From the NCBI RefSeq assembly GCF_003148495.1, contig NZ_QGGH01000006.1:248001-312000 (forward strand): DNA of 64,000 nucleotides, read 5' to 3'. The notes under the pieces are model-generated. The model had not been told where the DNA came from. It saw only the letters and a program-made list of their open reading frames with translations, and did not search any database. Below, piece after piece: positions 37,990 to 48,304 of the stretch (its first letter is position 1; every line of letters begins with the position of its first letter). The translations under genes were made by a program, and so were the position numbers. The stretch comes from Mesorhizobium loti (GTDB lineage: Bacteria; Pseudomonadota; Alphaproteobacteria; Rhizobiales; Rhizobiaceae).

Positions 37990-38829
37990 ATGACAAACCA
38001 GGTTTGGTTCATCACCGGATCGTCGAAGGGTTTTGGCCGCGTCTGGGTCGAGGCGGCGCTCGCGCGTGGCGACCGCGTTGCCGCGACCGCCCGCGACGCC
38101 GGCACGCTCGCCGATCTCGTCGAGAAATATGGCGACAACGTCGCCGCGATAAAGCTCGACGTCACCGACAAGAAAGCCGTCGATGCCGCTGTCGCCGAGG
38201 CGCACAAGCGCTTTGGCCGGCTCGACGTCGTCATCAACAATGCCGGCTACGGCCATTTCGGCGCCATCGAGGAGGTCAGCGAACAGGAAGCCCGCGACCA
38301 GATCGAAACCAATGTCTTCGGCGCCCTGTGGGTCACCCAGGCCGCGCTGCCGATCATGCGGGCGCAGCGGTCCGGCCACATCATCCAGATCTCGTCGATC
38401 GGCGGCGTCAATGCCTTTGCCTCGCTCGGCCTCTACCACGCCTCGAAATGGGCGCTGGAGGCTTTCAGCCAGTCGCTCAGCATCGAAGTCGCGGAATTCG
38501 GCATCCATGTGACGCTGGTCGAGCCGGGTGGCTTCTCCACCGACTGGGCCGGCCCGTCGGCAAAGGTCTCCCAGCCTATCGAGGCCTATGCGCCTGCCCG
38601 CGCCAAGATGGCCGAGCGCCGCGCCAATTCGGTCGCCGGCGATCCCGAGGCCACCGGGCCGGCGATGCTGGCCATTGTCGATGCTGCCGAGCCACCGCTC
38701 CGGGTGTTCTTCGGCGACGGCGGCCTGCCGATGATACGCCAGGAATACGCCAACCGGCTCGCCACCTGGGACAAATGGGATCACGTTTCCATCATGGCGC
38801 AAGGCGCGAAGAAAAACCGCAAGAGCTAA
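37990..38829 (+). CDS. Short-chain dehydrogenase/reductase
   Basis: NAD(P)-dependent classical SDR, 279 aa. The cofactor motif TGSSKGFGR is at residues 9-17, NNAGYGHFG is the second signature, SSIGG holds the catalytic serine, and YHASKW the Tyr/Lys pair. The C-terminal DWAGPS region resembles oxidoreductases of unknown substrate often labelled as such in rhizobia. ATG at 37990 begins MTNQVWFITG. It is convergent with the MOSC gene across a strong bidirectional hairpin. Confidence 0.87.
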   Translation: MTNQVWFITGSSKGFGRVWVEAALARGDRVAATARDAGTLADLVEKYGDNVAAIKLDVTDKKAVDAAVAEAHKRFGRLDVVINNAGYGHFGAIEEVSEQEARDQIETNVFGALWVTQAALPIMRAQRSGHIIQISSIGGVNAFASLGLYHASKWALEAFSQSLSIEVAEFGIHVTLVEPGGFSTDWAGPSAKVSQPIEAYAPARAKMAERRANSVAGDPEATGPAMLAIVDAAEPPLRVFFGDGGLPMIRQEYANRLATWDKWDHVSIMAQGAKKNRKS

Positions 38830-38843
38830 CGCTTGGCGGCTTT

Positions 38844-38871
38844 GCTACGCCGCCTCATAAGGCGGCGTAGC
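38844..38871. terminator. Bidirectional hairpin terminator
   Basis: Perfect 12-bp stem GCTACGCCGCCT, loop CATA, AGGCGGCGTAGC between the converging SDR (+) and MOSC (-) genes. No long T-run on either side, so it may need other factors. Confidence 0.7.
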
Positions 38872-38895
38872 CCCTGCCCTCTGGTTGCCGCACAG

Positions 38896-39513
38896 CTATG
38901 CCTCATAAATCCACTGCTCAGGCACGCGCACGGACATCTCCTCACCGGCCTTGATGGTTCCTGGTTTTTCGACCCAGGCGACGACGCCACGCAGCCGTTT
39001 CGCGACCTTCGGGAACAGCAGCGCACCGGCCTCGACGTCGGCCATTCCGGCATTCTCGGCGATCGACCGGCCGGCGATGCGGCATGGTCCGTTCTGTGCG
39101 TCGACCTTGATGGTAACGCCGCCCTTGAAGAACAGCAGCGTGCCGGCAGGCAGCATAGAGAGGTTCGGCACCCCTTCGATCAAAAGATTGGCGCCGATCC
39201 ATTCCGGCTTGATCTCGGCCAGGCCCATGCGTTCGGCTACAACCGCCAGCTCGTCCGCCGCCACAACAGACAATTGCCGCTCGTTGCGCATTTCGGTGCC
39301 GCGCGGATACCAGGGCTCGCGCCCGCCGGAGCGCCGTGTCGGTCCGGCATGGAAATCGCCAGATATGCCGTCGAAACCCAGCCGCAATTCGTCCACAGGG
39401 CGCGTCTGAAAATGATCCGCTGGCGCCACGTAAAGCGCTGCCGCCTTGGCGGCAAGCTTTCGTGCGGGGATGATTTCAACCGGCTTTTCAGCCTCGGGGA
39501 AGAGATCCAGCAT
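38896..39513 (-). CDS. MOSC domain protein
   Basis: 205 aa. The C-terminal half contains the MOSC-type segments GVPNLSMLPAGTLLFF and QNGPCRIAGRSI, with the conserved cysteine used to bind the molybdenum cofactor sulfur in this family. Members move sulfur to Moco or reduce N-hydroxylated compounds. The ATG at 39513 (MLDLFPEAEKP) follows a long upstream frame without support. It is only four bases from the TetR-gene stop and is probably in the same transcript. Confidence 0.8.
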   Translation of the reverse strand: MLDLFPEAEKPVEIIPARKLAAKAAALYVAPADHFQTRPVDELRLGFDGISGDFHAGPTRRSGGREPWYPRGTEMRNERQLSVVAADELAVVAERMGLAEIKPEWIGANLLIEGVPNLSMLPAGTLLFFKGGVTIKVDAQNGPCRIAGRSIAENAGMADVEAGALLFPKVAKRLRGVVAWVEKPGTIKAGEEMSVRVPEQWIYEA

Positions 39514-39517
39514 GGCT

Positions 39518-40159
39518 TCATTCCTTGGATGATGCCGCTTGGTTTTGCCCTTCGGCTGGCAAGGCCGCAAGAGCGGTTTGGGCCAAAACGCGCAACTCTT
39601 CGACCGAAGCACCGTCTCGCGCCTGGATCGACATGCCGTTCATGACGCCAGCCAGGTATTTGGCGAACCCCTCGACCGAGAGGCCCGCCGGCAGGTCGCC
39701 CACCGCCCTGCCCCTGGCCAGCCGGTCTGCGATCGCCGCTTCACTCGCCTTGCGATAGGTTCTGAGTTCATCGGCAATGGCTTGCGCCTGTGGCGAGGCT
39801 GCCAGCGCGCCGCTGACGAACAGGCAGCCACCAGGCTTGCCGGGCCTGGAATATGCTTCCGCCGCACCGAGCAGCAACCGCCGGATCGCCTCCCGCGTCG
39901 ATACCGGCGCGCTCAGCGCTTCCAGCGCAAAGCCGATCTCGGTCTGGTGGTAGCGCGTCAGCGCCTTGCGGAACAAAGTCTCCTTGTCGGTGAAGGCGTT
40001 GTAGATCTGCGGCGGCGTCAGTCCCATCGCCTCGCGCAACATGGCCAGCGATGTCGCCTCATAGCCATGCTCCCAGAACAGATGCATCGCCGCATCCAGC
40101 GCCCGGTCGGGATCGAAAGCGCGCGGCCGGCCGCCGCGGGGCTTTTCCGAATTATCCAT
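39518..40159 (-). CDS. TetR family transcriptional regulator
   Basis: 213 aa. Helix-turn-helix at about residues 17-62 (RALDAAMHLFWEHGYEATSLAMLREAMGLTPPQIYNAFTDKETLF in parts). The remaining helical domain would bind a ligand; the C-terminal region resembles the TetR_C group of solvent- or quinone-responsive repressors. It is divergent from the tautomerase gene. The start codon ATG at 40159 overlaps a 12-bp perfect palindrome, which argues for autoregulation. A much longer frame upstream looks like chance. Confidence 0.88.
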   Translation of the reverse strand: MDNSEKPRGGRPRAFDPDRALDAAMHLFWEHGYEATSLAMLREAMGLTPPQIYNAFTDKETLFRKALTRYHQTEIGFALEALSAPVSTREAIRRLLLGAAEAYSRPGKPGGCLFVSGALAASPQAQAIADELRTYRKASEAAIADRLARGRAVGDLPAGLSVEGFAKYLAGVMNGMSIQARDGASVEELRVLAQTALAALPAEGQNQAASSKE

Positions 40160-40221
40160 ATCGATCGATACGAAACCTGTTGACTCGTCTTCTCCATATA
40201 ACGTACCAATCGATACGAAAC
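40159..40221. promoter_or_regulatory. Probable TetR-type operators between divergent genes
   Basis: The 13-bp word ATCGATACGAAAC occurs twice in the same orientation, at 40164-40176 and 40209-40221, 45 bp apart. The first copy is part of a perfect palindrome TATCGATCGATA (40159-40170) over the regulator's start codon. The second sits in CGTA-8-TACG (40202-40217). These are the best candidates for binding sites of the adjacent regulator. Confidence 0.6.
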
Positions 40222-40269
40222 ATGGCAAGCCGGAAGACCTGTCAGATGGCAAGCCGGAAGACCTGTCAG
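40222..40269 (+). repeat. 24-bp tandem duplication in the tautomerase leader
   Basis: ATGGCAAGCCGGAAGACCTG plus TCAG is present twice with no spacer and no mismatch (40222-40245, 40246-40269). Because it has ATG at each start it creates an open frame, but that frame is out of phase with the tautomerase and looks accidental. Confidence 0.85.
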
Positions 40270-40306
40270 TCGGAAAGCCATGAAAACCAGCGAAAAGGAG
40301 AGCCAA

Positions 40307-40729
40307 ATGCCGATCACCGTGACCGCGCCGGAAGGAATACTGACCCCAACGGGAGAGCGCGAGATCCTGCCGCGTCTCAGCGCCGCCCTCATCGAGGCCT
40401 CCGGCGCCACCGGCAATTCGTTCTTCACCGAAATCGTCGGCGGCACGGTGCACATCTTGCCGCCTCACCACATCTATGCAGGCGGCGCCAATCGGCCTGT
40501 CGTCATGGTGGAATTGAAATTGCCCAACATCGGACTTGGCTCGGTCGAAGCCCGCAAGGCCTTCATCACCGCAGCCGCAGGGATTGTCGCCGAACTCTGC
40601 GTGCCGGGGCACCGGCCTGAAAACACCTGGATCAACATCGTCAATGCGCCCGACGGCGGCTGGGGCATCGGTGACAGACAATATACGGGCGACGTGCTCA
40701 TCGCTGCCGCCAGCGCAGCCGCGCACTGA
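40307..40729 (+). CDS. Tautomerase-family protein
   Basis: 140 aa. After Met removal, Pro is residue 1 (MPITVTAPEG), as in the 4-oxalocrotonate tautomerase superfamily where it is the catalytic base. The rest (NSFFTEIVGGTVHI, ENTWINIVNAPDGGWGIGD) fits the longer family members. The start is set by AAGGAGAG seven bases upstream. It faces away from the TetR gene across shared operators, so it is the likely main target of that regulator. Substrate unknown. Confidence 0.72.
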   Translation: MPITVTAPEGILTPTGEREILPRLSAALIEASGATGNSFFTEIVGGTVHILPPHHIYAGGANRPVVMVELKLPNIGLGSVEARKAFITAAAGIVAELCVPGHRPENTWINIVNAPDGGWGIGDRQYTGDVLIAAASAAAH

Positions 40730-40760
40730 CTTGGCCAGCTCAATGACCGGAAGCGAACCG

Positions 40761-41159
40761 ATGCGGCTCTCCCCTTCGCTGTTCTTCACCACCAATTGCG
40801 AGCCGGCATTGGCCTTCTACGAGCGGTGTGGCCTCGGCCGAGCAACGGTCCTGCTGCGCTGGGGAGACAACGACATGCCGGTGCGGACCGAAGCCATGCG
40901 CGGAAAAGTCCTGCATGCCCGGTTCGAAGGCCCCGGCGTCCTGTTTCATGCCTCCGACAATGACGACGCCGAGCCGATGAAGGGTTCCGCCCTTTGCCTG
41001 GAGTTCGACGACCTGGCCGCCATGCAGGAGCTTTTCGGCCGCATGAGCACAGGCGGCCGGATCACCGTGCCTCTGGCGCGGCAAATTTGGGGAACCAGCT
41101 TCGGCATGCTGGTCGACGCTTTCGGCGTGCAATGGATGTTCAGTTGTTCCAGGGGATAG
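40761..41159 (+). CDS. VOC/glyoxalase-fold protein (PhnB-like)
   Basis: 132 aa. The start MRLSPSLFFTTNCEPALAFYERCGLG is the typical PhnB/VOC opening, and FHASDNDD, CLEFDDLAAMQELFGRM and WGTSFGMLVDAFGVQWMF complete the paired beta-alpha-beta modules. Such proteins are isomerases, dioxygenases or binding proteins; metal ligands are not complete enough to name one. ATG at 40761 has GGAAG upstream; ATG at 40743 lacks a site. It probably shares the tautomerase transcript. Confidence 0.75.
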   Translation: MRLSPSLFFTTNCEPALAFYERCGLGRATVLLRWGDNDMPVRTEAMRGKVLHARFEGPGVLFHASDNDDAEPMKGSALCLEFDDLAAMQELFGRMSTGGRITVPLARQIWGTSFGMLVDAFGVQWMFSCSRG

Positions 41160-41273
41160 ACCCGCGGATCACGATCTTCTTACCAGGAATGAAGCCCGTC
41201 CGGCGTCGCGCCGCATTGCCGCCGCGCTGTGCCGGTTTCATGGTGATATCAGGACAGTTCGCGGAGGCTGATC

Positions 41274-41840
41274 ATGCGACCCGTGACGGCAATCACATTG
41301 CTTTGGTTGATCTGGGCAGGAACCTGGGCCGTCGCCGCTTTGTGGTCCGACCCTGCCCAGAAGCGCGCCGGATTGAGGGCGGAGGCCCGCTATCGGGGTC
41401 TCTGGCTGGCCGGCGCGGTGCTGCTGTTCATTCCGGCGCACGGCTATGAAGGCCGGCTCAGGTTATGGATGCCTGATCTCCCCGAAGCCTGGATCTGTGT
41501 CGCCCTGATCGCCATCGGCATCGCCTTTGCCTGGTGGGCGCGCCTGCATCTCGGCAGGCTGTGGTCGGGCACGATCACCGCCAAGGCCGGGCACCGGATC
41601 GTCAACACCGGCCCGTACGGCCTTGTCCGGCATCCGATCTACACCGGATTGCTGCTGGCGGTCCTCGCCACCATGGCGGCCAAGGGCACCGTTTGGGGCA
41701 TAGCCGGAACCGCCCTGCTCATCATCGGCATCGTGACCAAGGCAAGACTGGAAGAAAGCTTCCTGCGAGGCGAACTGGGCAGCGCCTATGACGACTATGC
41801 CAGGCGCGTGCCGATGCTGGTGCCGTTCGCGCCAGCCTGA
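41274..41840 (+). CDS. Isoprenylcysteine carboxyl methyltransferase (ICMT/PEMT)-like membrane protein
   Basis: 188 aa, with about five membrane segments. The C-terminal block GLVRHPIYTGLLLA, followed by LEESFLRGELGSAYDDYARRVP, is the conserved ICMT/PEMT SAM-binding region (RHPxYxG and EExxL). Bacterial members methylate lipids or small molecules at the membrane; substrate unknown. It lies convergent to the KAS III gene, 10 bp apart, and may simply be a lone gene. Confidence 0.82.
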   Translation: MRPVTAITLLWLIWAGTWAVAALWSDPAQKRAGLRAEARYRGLWLAGAVLLFIPAHGYEGRLRLWMPDLPEAWICVALIAIGIAFAWWARLHLGRLWSGTITAKAGHRIVNTGPYGLVRHPIYTGLLLAVLATMAAKGTVWGIAGTALLIIGIVTKARLEESFLRGELGSAYDDYARRVPMLVPFAPA

Positions 41841-41850
41841 CACGGCAAGC

Positions 41851-42972
41851 TCAAAGCATCCGCAGTAGCGCGCCGCCTATCGAATACCCCGCGCCAAAGG
41901 CGCAGATCAGGCCGAAATCGCCGGGCTTCATGTCGGCGTGGTTTTCCGACAGCGCGACGATGGCGCCGGCGCCCGCCGTGTTGCCCAGCCGCTCCAGCAC
42001 CATCGGCGCGCGGTCGTGATCCACCTCGTGGCCGAACGACAGTTTCAGGATCATCGCATTCATGCGCGCATTGGCCTGATGCAGCCAGAAGCGCCTGATC
42101 GCCTGCGGCGTCAGCCCGTGCTCGGCGAGGAATTCGACGATGAATTTTTGCCCGGCGACGGTGACTTCCTTGAACACCTTGTTGCCGACCTGCTTGATCA
42201 GGTTGCCTTCCAGATTGATCATGTAGGGATCGTCCTGGGCGGTGCGGGTGTGATAGCCCAGATTGGTGCGGATGTTGTTCGACATCTGCGTCCAGACGCG
42301 CGTGTCGAGCACCTCGAAACGCCCCGGCCGCTTATCGCCCTTGGCCAGACCTTCGACCACCATCGACACCGAAGCGTCGCCGAAGATGAAATGCGTCTGC
42401 CGGTCGCGGAAATTGAGATGACCGGTGATGATCTCGGGCGTCGTCACCAGAATGCGCTTGTGTGCGCCCGACCGCACGAGGTTGACGGCGATGTGCAAGG
42501 CGGCAGCCGCCGACGAACAGCCGAGCCCCATGTCGAAGCCGGCGCCCTTTGTCCCCAACGCCTCCTGCATTTCGATGGCGATCGCCGGATAGGGTCGCTG
42601 GTGATGCGAGGCCGAGCAGATCACCAGGTCGATATCGGACGGCTTCAGCCCGGCATGGTCGAGAGCCTTTTGGGCCGAGGCGATGCCGAACTCGGCTTCG
42701 AGCGACAGCGCATCGTCAGGCCGTGCCGGAATGCGCGGCGCCATGCGGGTCGGATCGAGGATGCCCTCGCGCTCGATGACATGGCGGGTGCGCACGCCCG
42801 AGGCGTGGACGATGAAGTCGCTGTCCGATTTCGACAGCGGCGGCTCGTCGGTGCCCAGGCGGCGCGCATTCTCCGTGTCGACCCAGGCATTGAAGCTGGC
42901 GACCAGTTCTTCGTTGGTGATCTTGGCTTCAGGGATTTCAACGCCGATGCCGCTGATGATGACGCGATGCAT
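41851..42972 (-). CDS. Beta-ketoacyl-ACP synthase III-like protein
   Basis: Thiolase-fold condensing enzyme, 373 aa. The Cys-His-Asn triad is intact: C152 in GLGCSSAA, His in WLHQANARMN (near 298) and Asn in GNTAGAG (near 331). This is the FabH arrangement, but the protein is longer than the usual about 320 aa and has a longer N-terminal part (residues 1-90). No other fatty-acid gene is near, so it may be a specialised KAS III, for example for branched or secondary products. ATG 42972 starts MHRVIISGIG. Confidence 0.82.
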   Translation of the reverse strand: MHRVIISGIGVEIPEAKITNEELVASFNAWVDTENARRLGTDEPPLSKSDSDFIVHASGVRTRHVIEREGILDPTRMAPRIPARPDDALSLEAEFGIASAQKALDHAGLKPSDIDLVICSASHHQRPYPAIAIEMQEALGTKGAGFDMGLGCSSAAAALHIAVNLVRSGAHKRILVTTPEIITGHLNFRDRQTHFIFGDASVSMVVEGLAKGDKRPGRFEVLDTRVWTQMSNNIRTNLGYHTRTAQDDPYMINLEGNLIKQVGNKVFKEVTVAGQKFIVEFLAEHGLTPQAIRRFWLHQANARMNAMILKLSFGHEVDHDRAPMVLERLGNTAGAGAIVALSENHADMKPGDFGLICAFGAGYSIGGALLRML

Positions 42973-43103
42973 ATATCCAGTCCGTCCCATCCGCGGGCGT
43001 TGCGGGCTTCATGTGGGCGCCGGAACGCTCCGGCGCAACACTTTTCTCACCGAGGCGGTTTACGCCGACTTAAACCAAGGGTTTAGGCCGACTCAAGCCG
43101 GCC

Positions 43104-43442
43104 TCACCAGGCGCAGAGCTTGGTGTTGGTCTGCGGGTTGTTCCAGCAAGCGCCATCGTCGCGGCTGCGCACGAACTGGCCCGGCAACGGCACATTGCGG
43201 CGGCCGAGATTGACAAAGCCATAGGCAAAGCCCGGCCCGTCGATTTCCAGGACATAGGTCGGATAGCCCGGCGCCGAGATGCGGAAGCTACCCGCATCGT
43301 CGATCGCGCGGTAGCTGCATGCGAAATAGCCGTCATCGCTGGTGAAGCAGCGTGCTCGCTTGGCTTGCGCCGAAATCGAGAACGCCAGAAGCGCCGCCGC
43401 GCACACGCCGCCGCCGAAAAGCATCTTTTTCAATGTCATCAT
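43104..43442 (-). CDS. Small secreted protein of unknown function
   Basis: 112 aa. A signal peptide ends at about residue 26 (SAQA-K). The mature part has four cysteines (RARCFTSD, FACSYRAID, ACWNNP and a C-terminal LCAW), suggesting two disulfides. It has a conserved feel (GFVNLGRRNVPLPGQFVRSRDDGACW in parts) but I do not recognise a named family. Two adjacent ATG codons (43442, 43439) are possible starts. It lies downstream of tam on the same strand, 101 bp away. Confidence 0.65.
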   Translation of the reverse strand: MMTLKKMLFGGGVCAAALLAFSISAQAKRARCFTSDDGYFACSYRAIDDAGSFRISAPGYPTYVLEIDGPGFAYGFVNLGRRNVPLPGQFVRSRDDGACWNNPQTNTKLCAW

Positions 43443-43543
43443 CCACCCCCTGCCATGGGCCATCGTGACCCCAACGCGATGAAATGCGCATGGCGGCGAA
43501 ATCGGGTCAAGCGGCCGCAACGGGCGCCGCGCAACGTGGATAA

Positions 43544-44311
43544 TCAAGCCCGCTTGGCGACGATGAAGATGCGCGGAAAGCGCAAAAGCACCTTGCCATC
43601 AGCCGTCTTCGGATAGGCCTTGGCGATCTTGGCCGTGTAGCTGTCGAGGAACAGTGTCTTCTCGTTCGCATCGAGCGGGTCGACAAAAGGCTTCAGGCCC
43701 GTCGACTTCACCCATTCAACGATCGCCTGCGCGTCGGCAAGCGGGTGGTTGTAGATGGTGTGCCAGATATCCAGCCGATCGCTGAGCGGCGACAACAGGT
43801 CATAGTAGAACGACACCGGCTGCAGCGGCCCGCGCGCCGCGCCCTTGAGCTTGTCGGCAAACGGCATTTCCGCGGCGGTCTCCCGCATCAGGCGGTGGGA
43901 GTCCTCGCCCAGATTGTCGGGCATCTGGACGGCCAGCGCACCGCCTGGGGCGAGGAAGCCCATCAGCCGCTGGAAGACCGCGGGATGCTGCGGCAGCCAC
44001 TGGAACACCGCATTGGCGAAGATCACGTCGACCGGCTCCGCCGGCTGCCATTTGGAGGCATCGGCCAGGTCAAAGGTGACCTCGGGCAGACGCGCCCTCG
44101 CCTTCTCGATCATGTCGGGTGAGGTGTCGAAGCCGCTCACCTCAGCATCCGGCCAGCGCTCGACAAGCAGCTCGGTCGAGTTGCCCGGCCCGCAGCCGAT
44201 ATCGACGACCCGGCGCGGGAAGTCGACGGGGACCTGCGCGACCAAGTCGCGCGCGGGTCGCGTGCGCTCGTCCTCGAATTTCAGATATTGGGCGGCGGAC
44301 CAATCAGCCAT
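43544..44311 (-). CDS. tam: Trans-aconitate 2-methyltransferase
   Basis: SAM-dependent methyltransferase that detoxifies trans-aconitate. The 255 aa protein has the family-specific opening MADWSAAQYLKFEDERTRPARDL, motif I VVDIGCGPGNSTELL (about 36-50), and FANAVFQWLPQHP and QMPDN stretches that separate Tam from other methyltransferases. The stop is close to the small secreted gene. The length matches E. coli Tam. Confidence 0.93.
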   Translation of the reverse strand: MADWSAAQYLKFEDERTRPARDLVAQVPVDFPRRVVDIGCGPGNSTELLVERWPDAEVSGFDTSPDMIEKARARLPEVTFDLADASKWQPAEPVDVIFANAVFQWLPQHPAVFQRLMGFLAPGGALAVQMPDNLGEDSHRLMRETAAEMPFADKLKGAARGPLQPVSFYYDLLSPLSDRLDIWHTIYNHPLADAQAIVEWVKSTGLKPFVDPLDANEKTLFLDSYTAKIAKAYPKTADGKVLLRFPRIFIVAKRA

Positions 44312-44357
44312 GTGAGCTCCTCATGTCTTCTTGAGAATTCGCCGCCCGGAAAACCCC

Positions 44358-46007
<1,650 letters not shown>

Positions 46008-46212
46008 GCGCGCTTTCCCTGAAAAAACTGACTGGATTGTCGAATTGAGTGGAGGTTGGCCGCTATGTAGGCGATGCGGCGGCGAACGGCAATCGCTTTT
46101 GCCGCATCTGGCCGGTCACACGCGGAAGTGTCCGCCAACCGCTGAAGTTTTCCACGCTCATCGGACGCGATGAAAGCTCCGGTTAACCCTTCCGGGTCAA
46201 AACAGGATCGGG

Positions 46213-47550
46213 GTGGAATCGCTGATTTGCAGCGATTTCAGGAGAAAGATCGGATCGACGGCATTGCTGAACAGTTTCCTGCTCCTTGCCGAAGCGGTCG
46301 TCTACTTCAGCGTCATGGTGACGCTTTTCCGCTTCAGACAGCGTATCGGCCTCGGCGTCTTCGTCTGCGCGCTCGGCGTCATGCACTTCCTCGAGACCTA
46401 TCTCGCCAGCGTTTTTTACGTCGCCTTGCCGTTCGGCATGGTCTCGCCGGGCTCGGCTGTGCTGTTTTCCGGCAAGCTGGTCATGCTGTTGCTGCTCTAT
46501 ATGAAAGAGGATGCCGCCACCGTGCGTCAGCCGATCTACGGCCTGCTGTTCGGCAATGCGCTGATGATCGGGCTGGTGCTGCTGCTGCGCCTGCACGTCA
46601 TCGCGGCACTTCCCGACGGCAGGCTCCCCGACATCGGCTTCATCGACGAGATGGGCTGGCTGATGGTCTGGGGCACGACGCTGCTGTTCGTCGACGCCAT
46701 CCTGATCATCCTGCTCTATGAAAAGCTCGGGCGTTACCTGCGCAAGGCACAGTTCGCGCGCATCCTGATTTCGGTCGCTTGCGTGCTCACCTTCGACCAG
46801 GCCGGGTTCTTCACCGCGCTGCATTTCGTCGCCGGCGCGCCGATCGCGGTCTTTTTCGGCGGCTGGTTTGCCAAGATGGCGGCGGCGCTGATCTTCAGCA
46901 CCATGCTCGTGGCCTATCTCAAATGGTTCGAGGAGCGTCAGGTCGCGGCGCCGCGCGGGCTGACCGACATTTTCGAAACACTCACCTATCGCGAACGCTA
47001 TGAAGCGCTGGTCGAACATGTCGGCCGTGACGGCCTGACCGGCCTGCTGCATCGCGGGCGCTTCGACGCCGACGGTGAAGCCGCCGTCCAGGACAGCCTG
47101 CGCACCGCCAGGCCGCTCAGCCTGCTGATCATCGATGTCGACCATTTCAAGTCGATCAACGACCGTTTCGGCCATGCCGAAGGCGACAAGGTGCTGAAAG
47201 CGGTTGCGATCCTGCTTACCGAGGCGGCAAGCGCCGAAGACCAGGTGTTCCGCATCGGCGGCGAGGAATTCGCCATCCTCAGTTCTCGCCCGCACTCGGT
47301 CGCCAGGCTGTTCGGCGAAAGCATCCGCTACGCGGTCAAGGCCTCGGCCGCCACCAGCCGGTTCGAGCTGACCGTCAGCGCCGGCGTTTCCAGCGTCAGC
47401 GAAACGACGCGCTGCCTTGCCGACCTGTTCGCGCTTGCCGACCAGCGCCTCTACAAGGCGAAGTCGACCGGGCGCGATCGCGTCGTCGGCGAGCCGGGCG
47501 GCCACGAAGCCGACGCAGCCGTTGCGTGGACCAAGTCCGCGCAGATCTAG
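46213..47550 (+). CDS. Membrane GGDEF protein (diguanylate cyclase)
   Basis: 445 aa. Seven or eight hydrophobic segments fill residues 15-245 as a membrane sensor of no family I can name. The C-terminal domain (about 265-425) is GGDEF, with DGLTGLLHRGRF, DVDHFKSINDRFGHAEGD and the active-site GGEEF, so it is probably active in making cyclic di-GMP. The inhibitory I-site RxxD upstream is SAED here, so feedback control is likely lost. It begins with GTG at 46213. Confidence 0.88.
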   Translation: MESLICSDFRRKIGSTALLNSFLLLAEAVVYFSVMVTLFRFRQRIGLGVFVCALGVMHFLETYLASVFYVALPFGMVSPGSAVLFSGKLVMLLLLYMKEDAATVRQPIYGLLFGNALMIGLVLLLRLHVIAALPDGRLPDIGFIDEMGWLMVWGTTLLFVDAILIILLYEKLGRYLRKAQFARILISVACVLTFDQAGFFTALHFVAGAPIAVFFGGWFAKMAAALIFSTMLVAYLKWFEERQVAAPRGLTDIFETLTYRERYEALVEHVGRDGLTGLLHRGRFDADGEAAVQDSLRTARPLSLLIIDVDHFKSINDRFGHAEGDKVLKAVAILLTEAASAEDQVFRIGGEEFAILSSRPHSVARLFGESIRYAVKASAATSRFELTVSAGVSSVSETTRCLADLFALADQRLYKAKSTGRDRVVGEPGGHEADAAVAWTKSAQI

Positions 47551-47558
47551 GTCTGTCG

Positions 47559-48170
47559 TTACGACTTCTTCTGCCGCCGAAAGCCTGTCACGGTGGAAAC
47601 CGCCATCAGCGCGATCGCCAGCCATTTCAGCGCGGTGATGATCGGCCCGGCTTCGATGTCATAGGCAATGAACAGCAGGATGCCCGGCACCAGCAGGCCG
47701 CATAGAATCAGCATGATGCGGTTGATCTGCCACGACACTTTTGACGCCAACGCCTCGTCGCCGGGCGCGGAAACAAGTGCCGCCCGCACCGCCCTGCCGC
47801 CCACCAGCATGGCCGAAAGGCGCATCGAGATCGGCAGGCCGAGCCCGATGATCAGGAAAGCACAAGTCGCCAGCAGCAGCGAAAACTTCAGCGCGCTGGT
47901 TTCCGCCGGTATGGGAAACAGCAGCGTCGCCAGCGGCAGGAAGACACCGAAAATGCCGATCGCCGCGATAGTGATGAAAATCACCGCATTGACGATCGTG
48001 AACAGCTGGTAGGTGCCGACGCCGATCGGTTCGGATAGCGTTCGCATGCGCGCCCATTCGGCGTCGGTGTAGGAAAAGCCCGGCCATTCCATGCGGGCAT
48101 CGTTTATCGAGACCATGCCCCTGGCCCAGAAAGCCAGCCGCGCCAGCGCGCTGCTCGTCATGCCATCCAT
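47559..48170 (-). CDS. Four-span membrane protein of unknown function
   Basis: 203 aa. Four hydrophobic segments (about residues 55-85, 95-115, 150-170, 180-197) separated by short polar loops; the N-terminal 50 residues are soluble and start with the stretch MDGMTSSALARLAFWARG. No family recognised. The start is ATG 48170 or 48161; longer readings enter RNase T2 sequence. It converges with the GGDEF gene, 8 bp apart, and follows the RNase T2 gene by 125 bp. Confidence 0.65.
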   Translation of the reverse strand: MDGMTSSALARLAFWARGMVSINDARMEWPGFSYTDAEWARMRTLSEPIGVGTYQLFTIVNAVIFITIAAIGIFGVFLPLATLLFPIPAETSALKFSLLLATCAFLIIGLGLPISMRLSAMLVGGRAVRAALVSAPGDEALASKVSWQINRIMLILCGLLVPGILLFIAYDIEAGPIITALKWLAIALMAVSTVTGFRRQKKS

Positions 48171-48267
48171 TGCGAGCCCCGCCGAAATGATGCGCGGGCA
48201 GCATAGCATCGGGACGCGGCAAGGCGACAGTCCGGTGTCTGCGTCCTGCCAGCGCCTGCTGGAACCG

Positions 48268-48304
48268 CCCGTACTTACTGGAAGCCGCCCCGTACTTACT
48301 GGAA
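48268..48304 (-). repeat. 16-bp repeat at the end of the RNase T2 gene
   Basis: CCCGTACTTACTGGAA occurs at 48268-48283 and 48289-48304, period 21 bp. The copy at 48289 contains the stop codon of the RNase T2 gene (48296-48298), so the second stop is a duplicate beyond it. Confidence 0.75.

Noticed and set aside
40051..40620. Plus-strand frame starting inside the 24-bp duplication, overlapping the tautomerase
   Set aside because: Its protein is Arg/His-rich nonsense and the tautomerase frame with a good ribosome binding site lies on the same strand.
46183..47625. Long minus-strand open frame opposite the GGDEF gene
   Set aside because: The protein lacks any recognisable motif while the plus-strand reading has intact DVDHF and GGEEF motifs.
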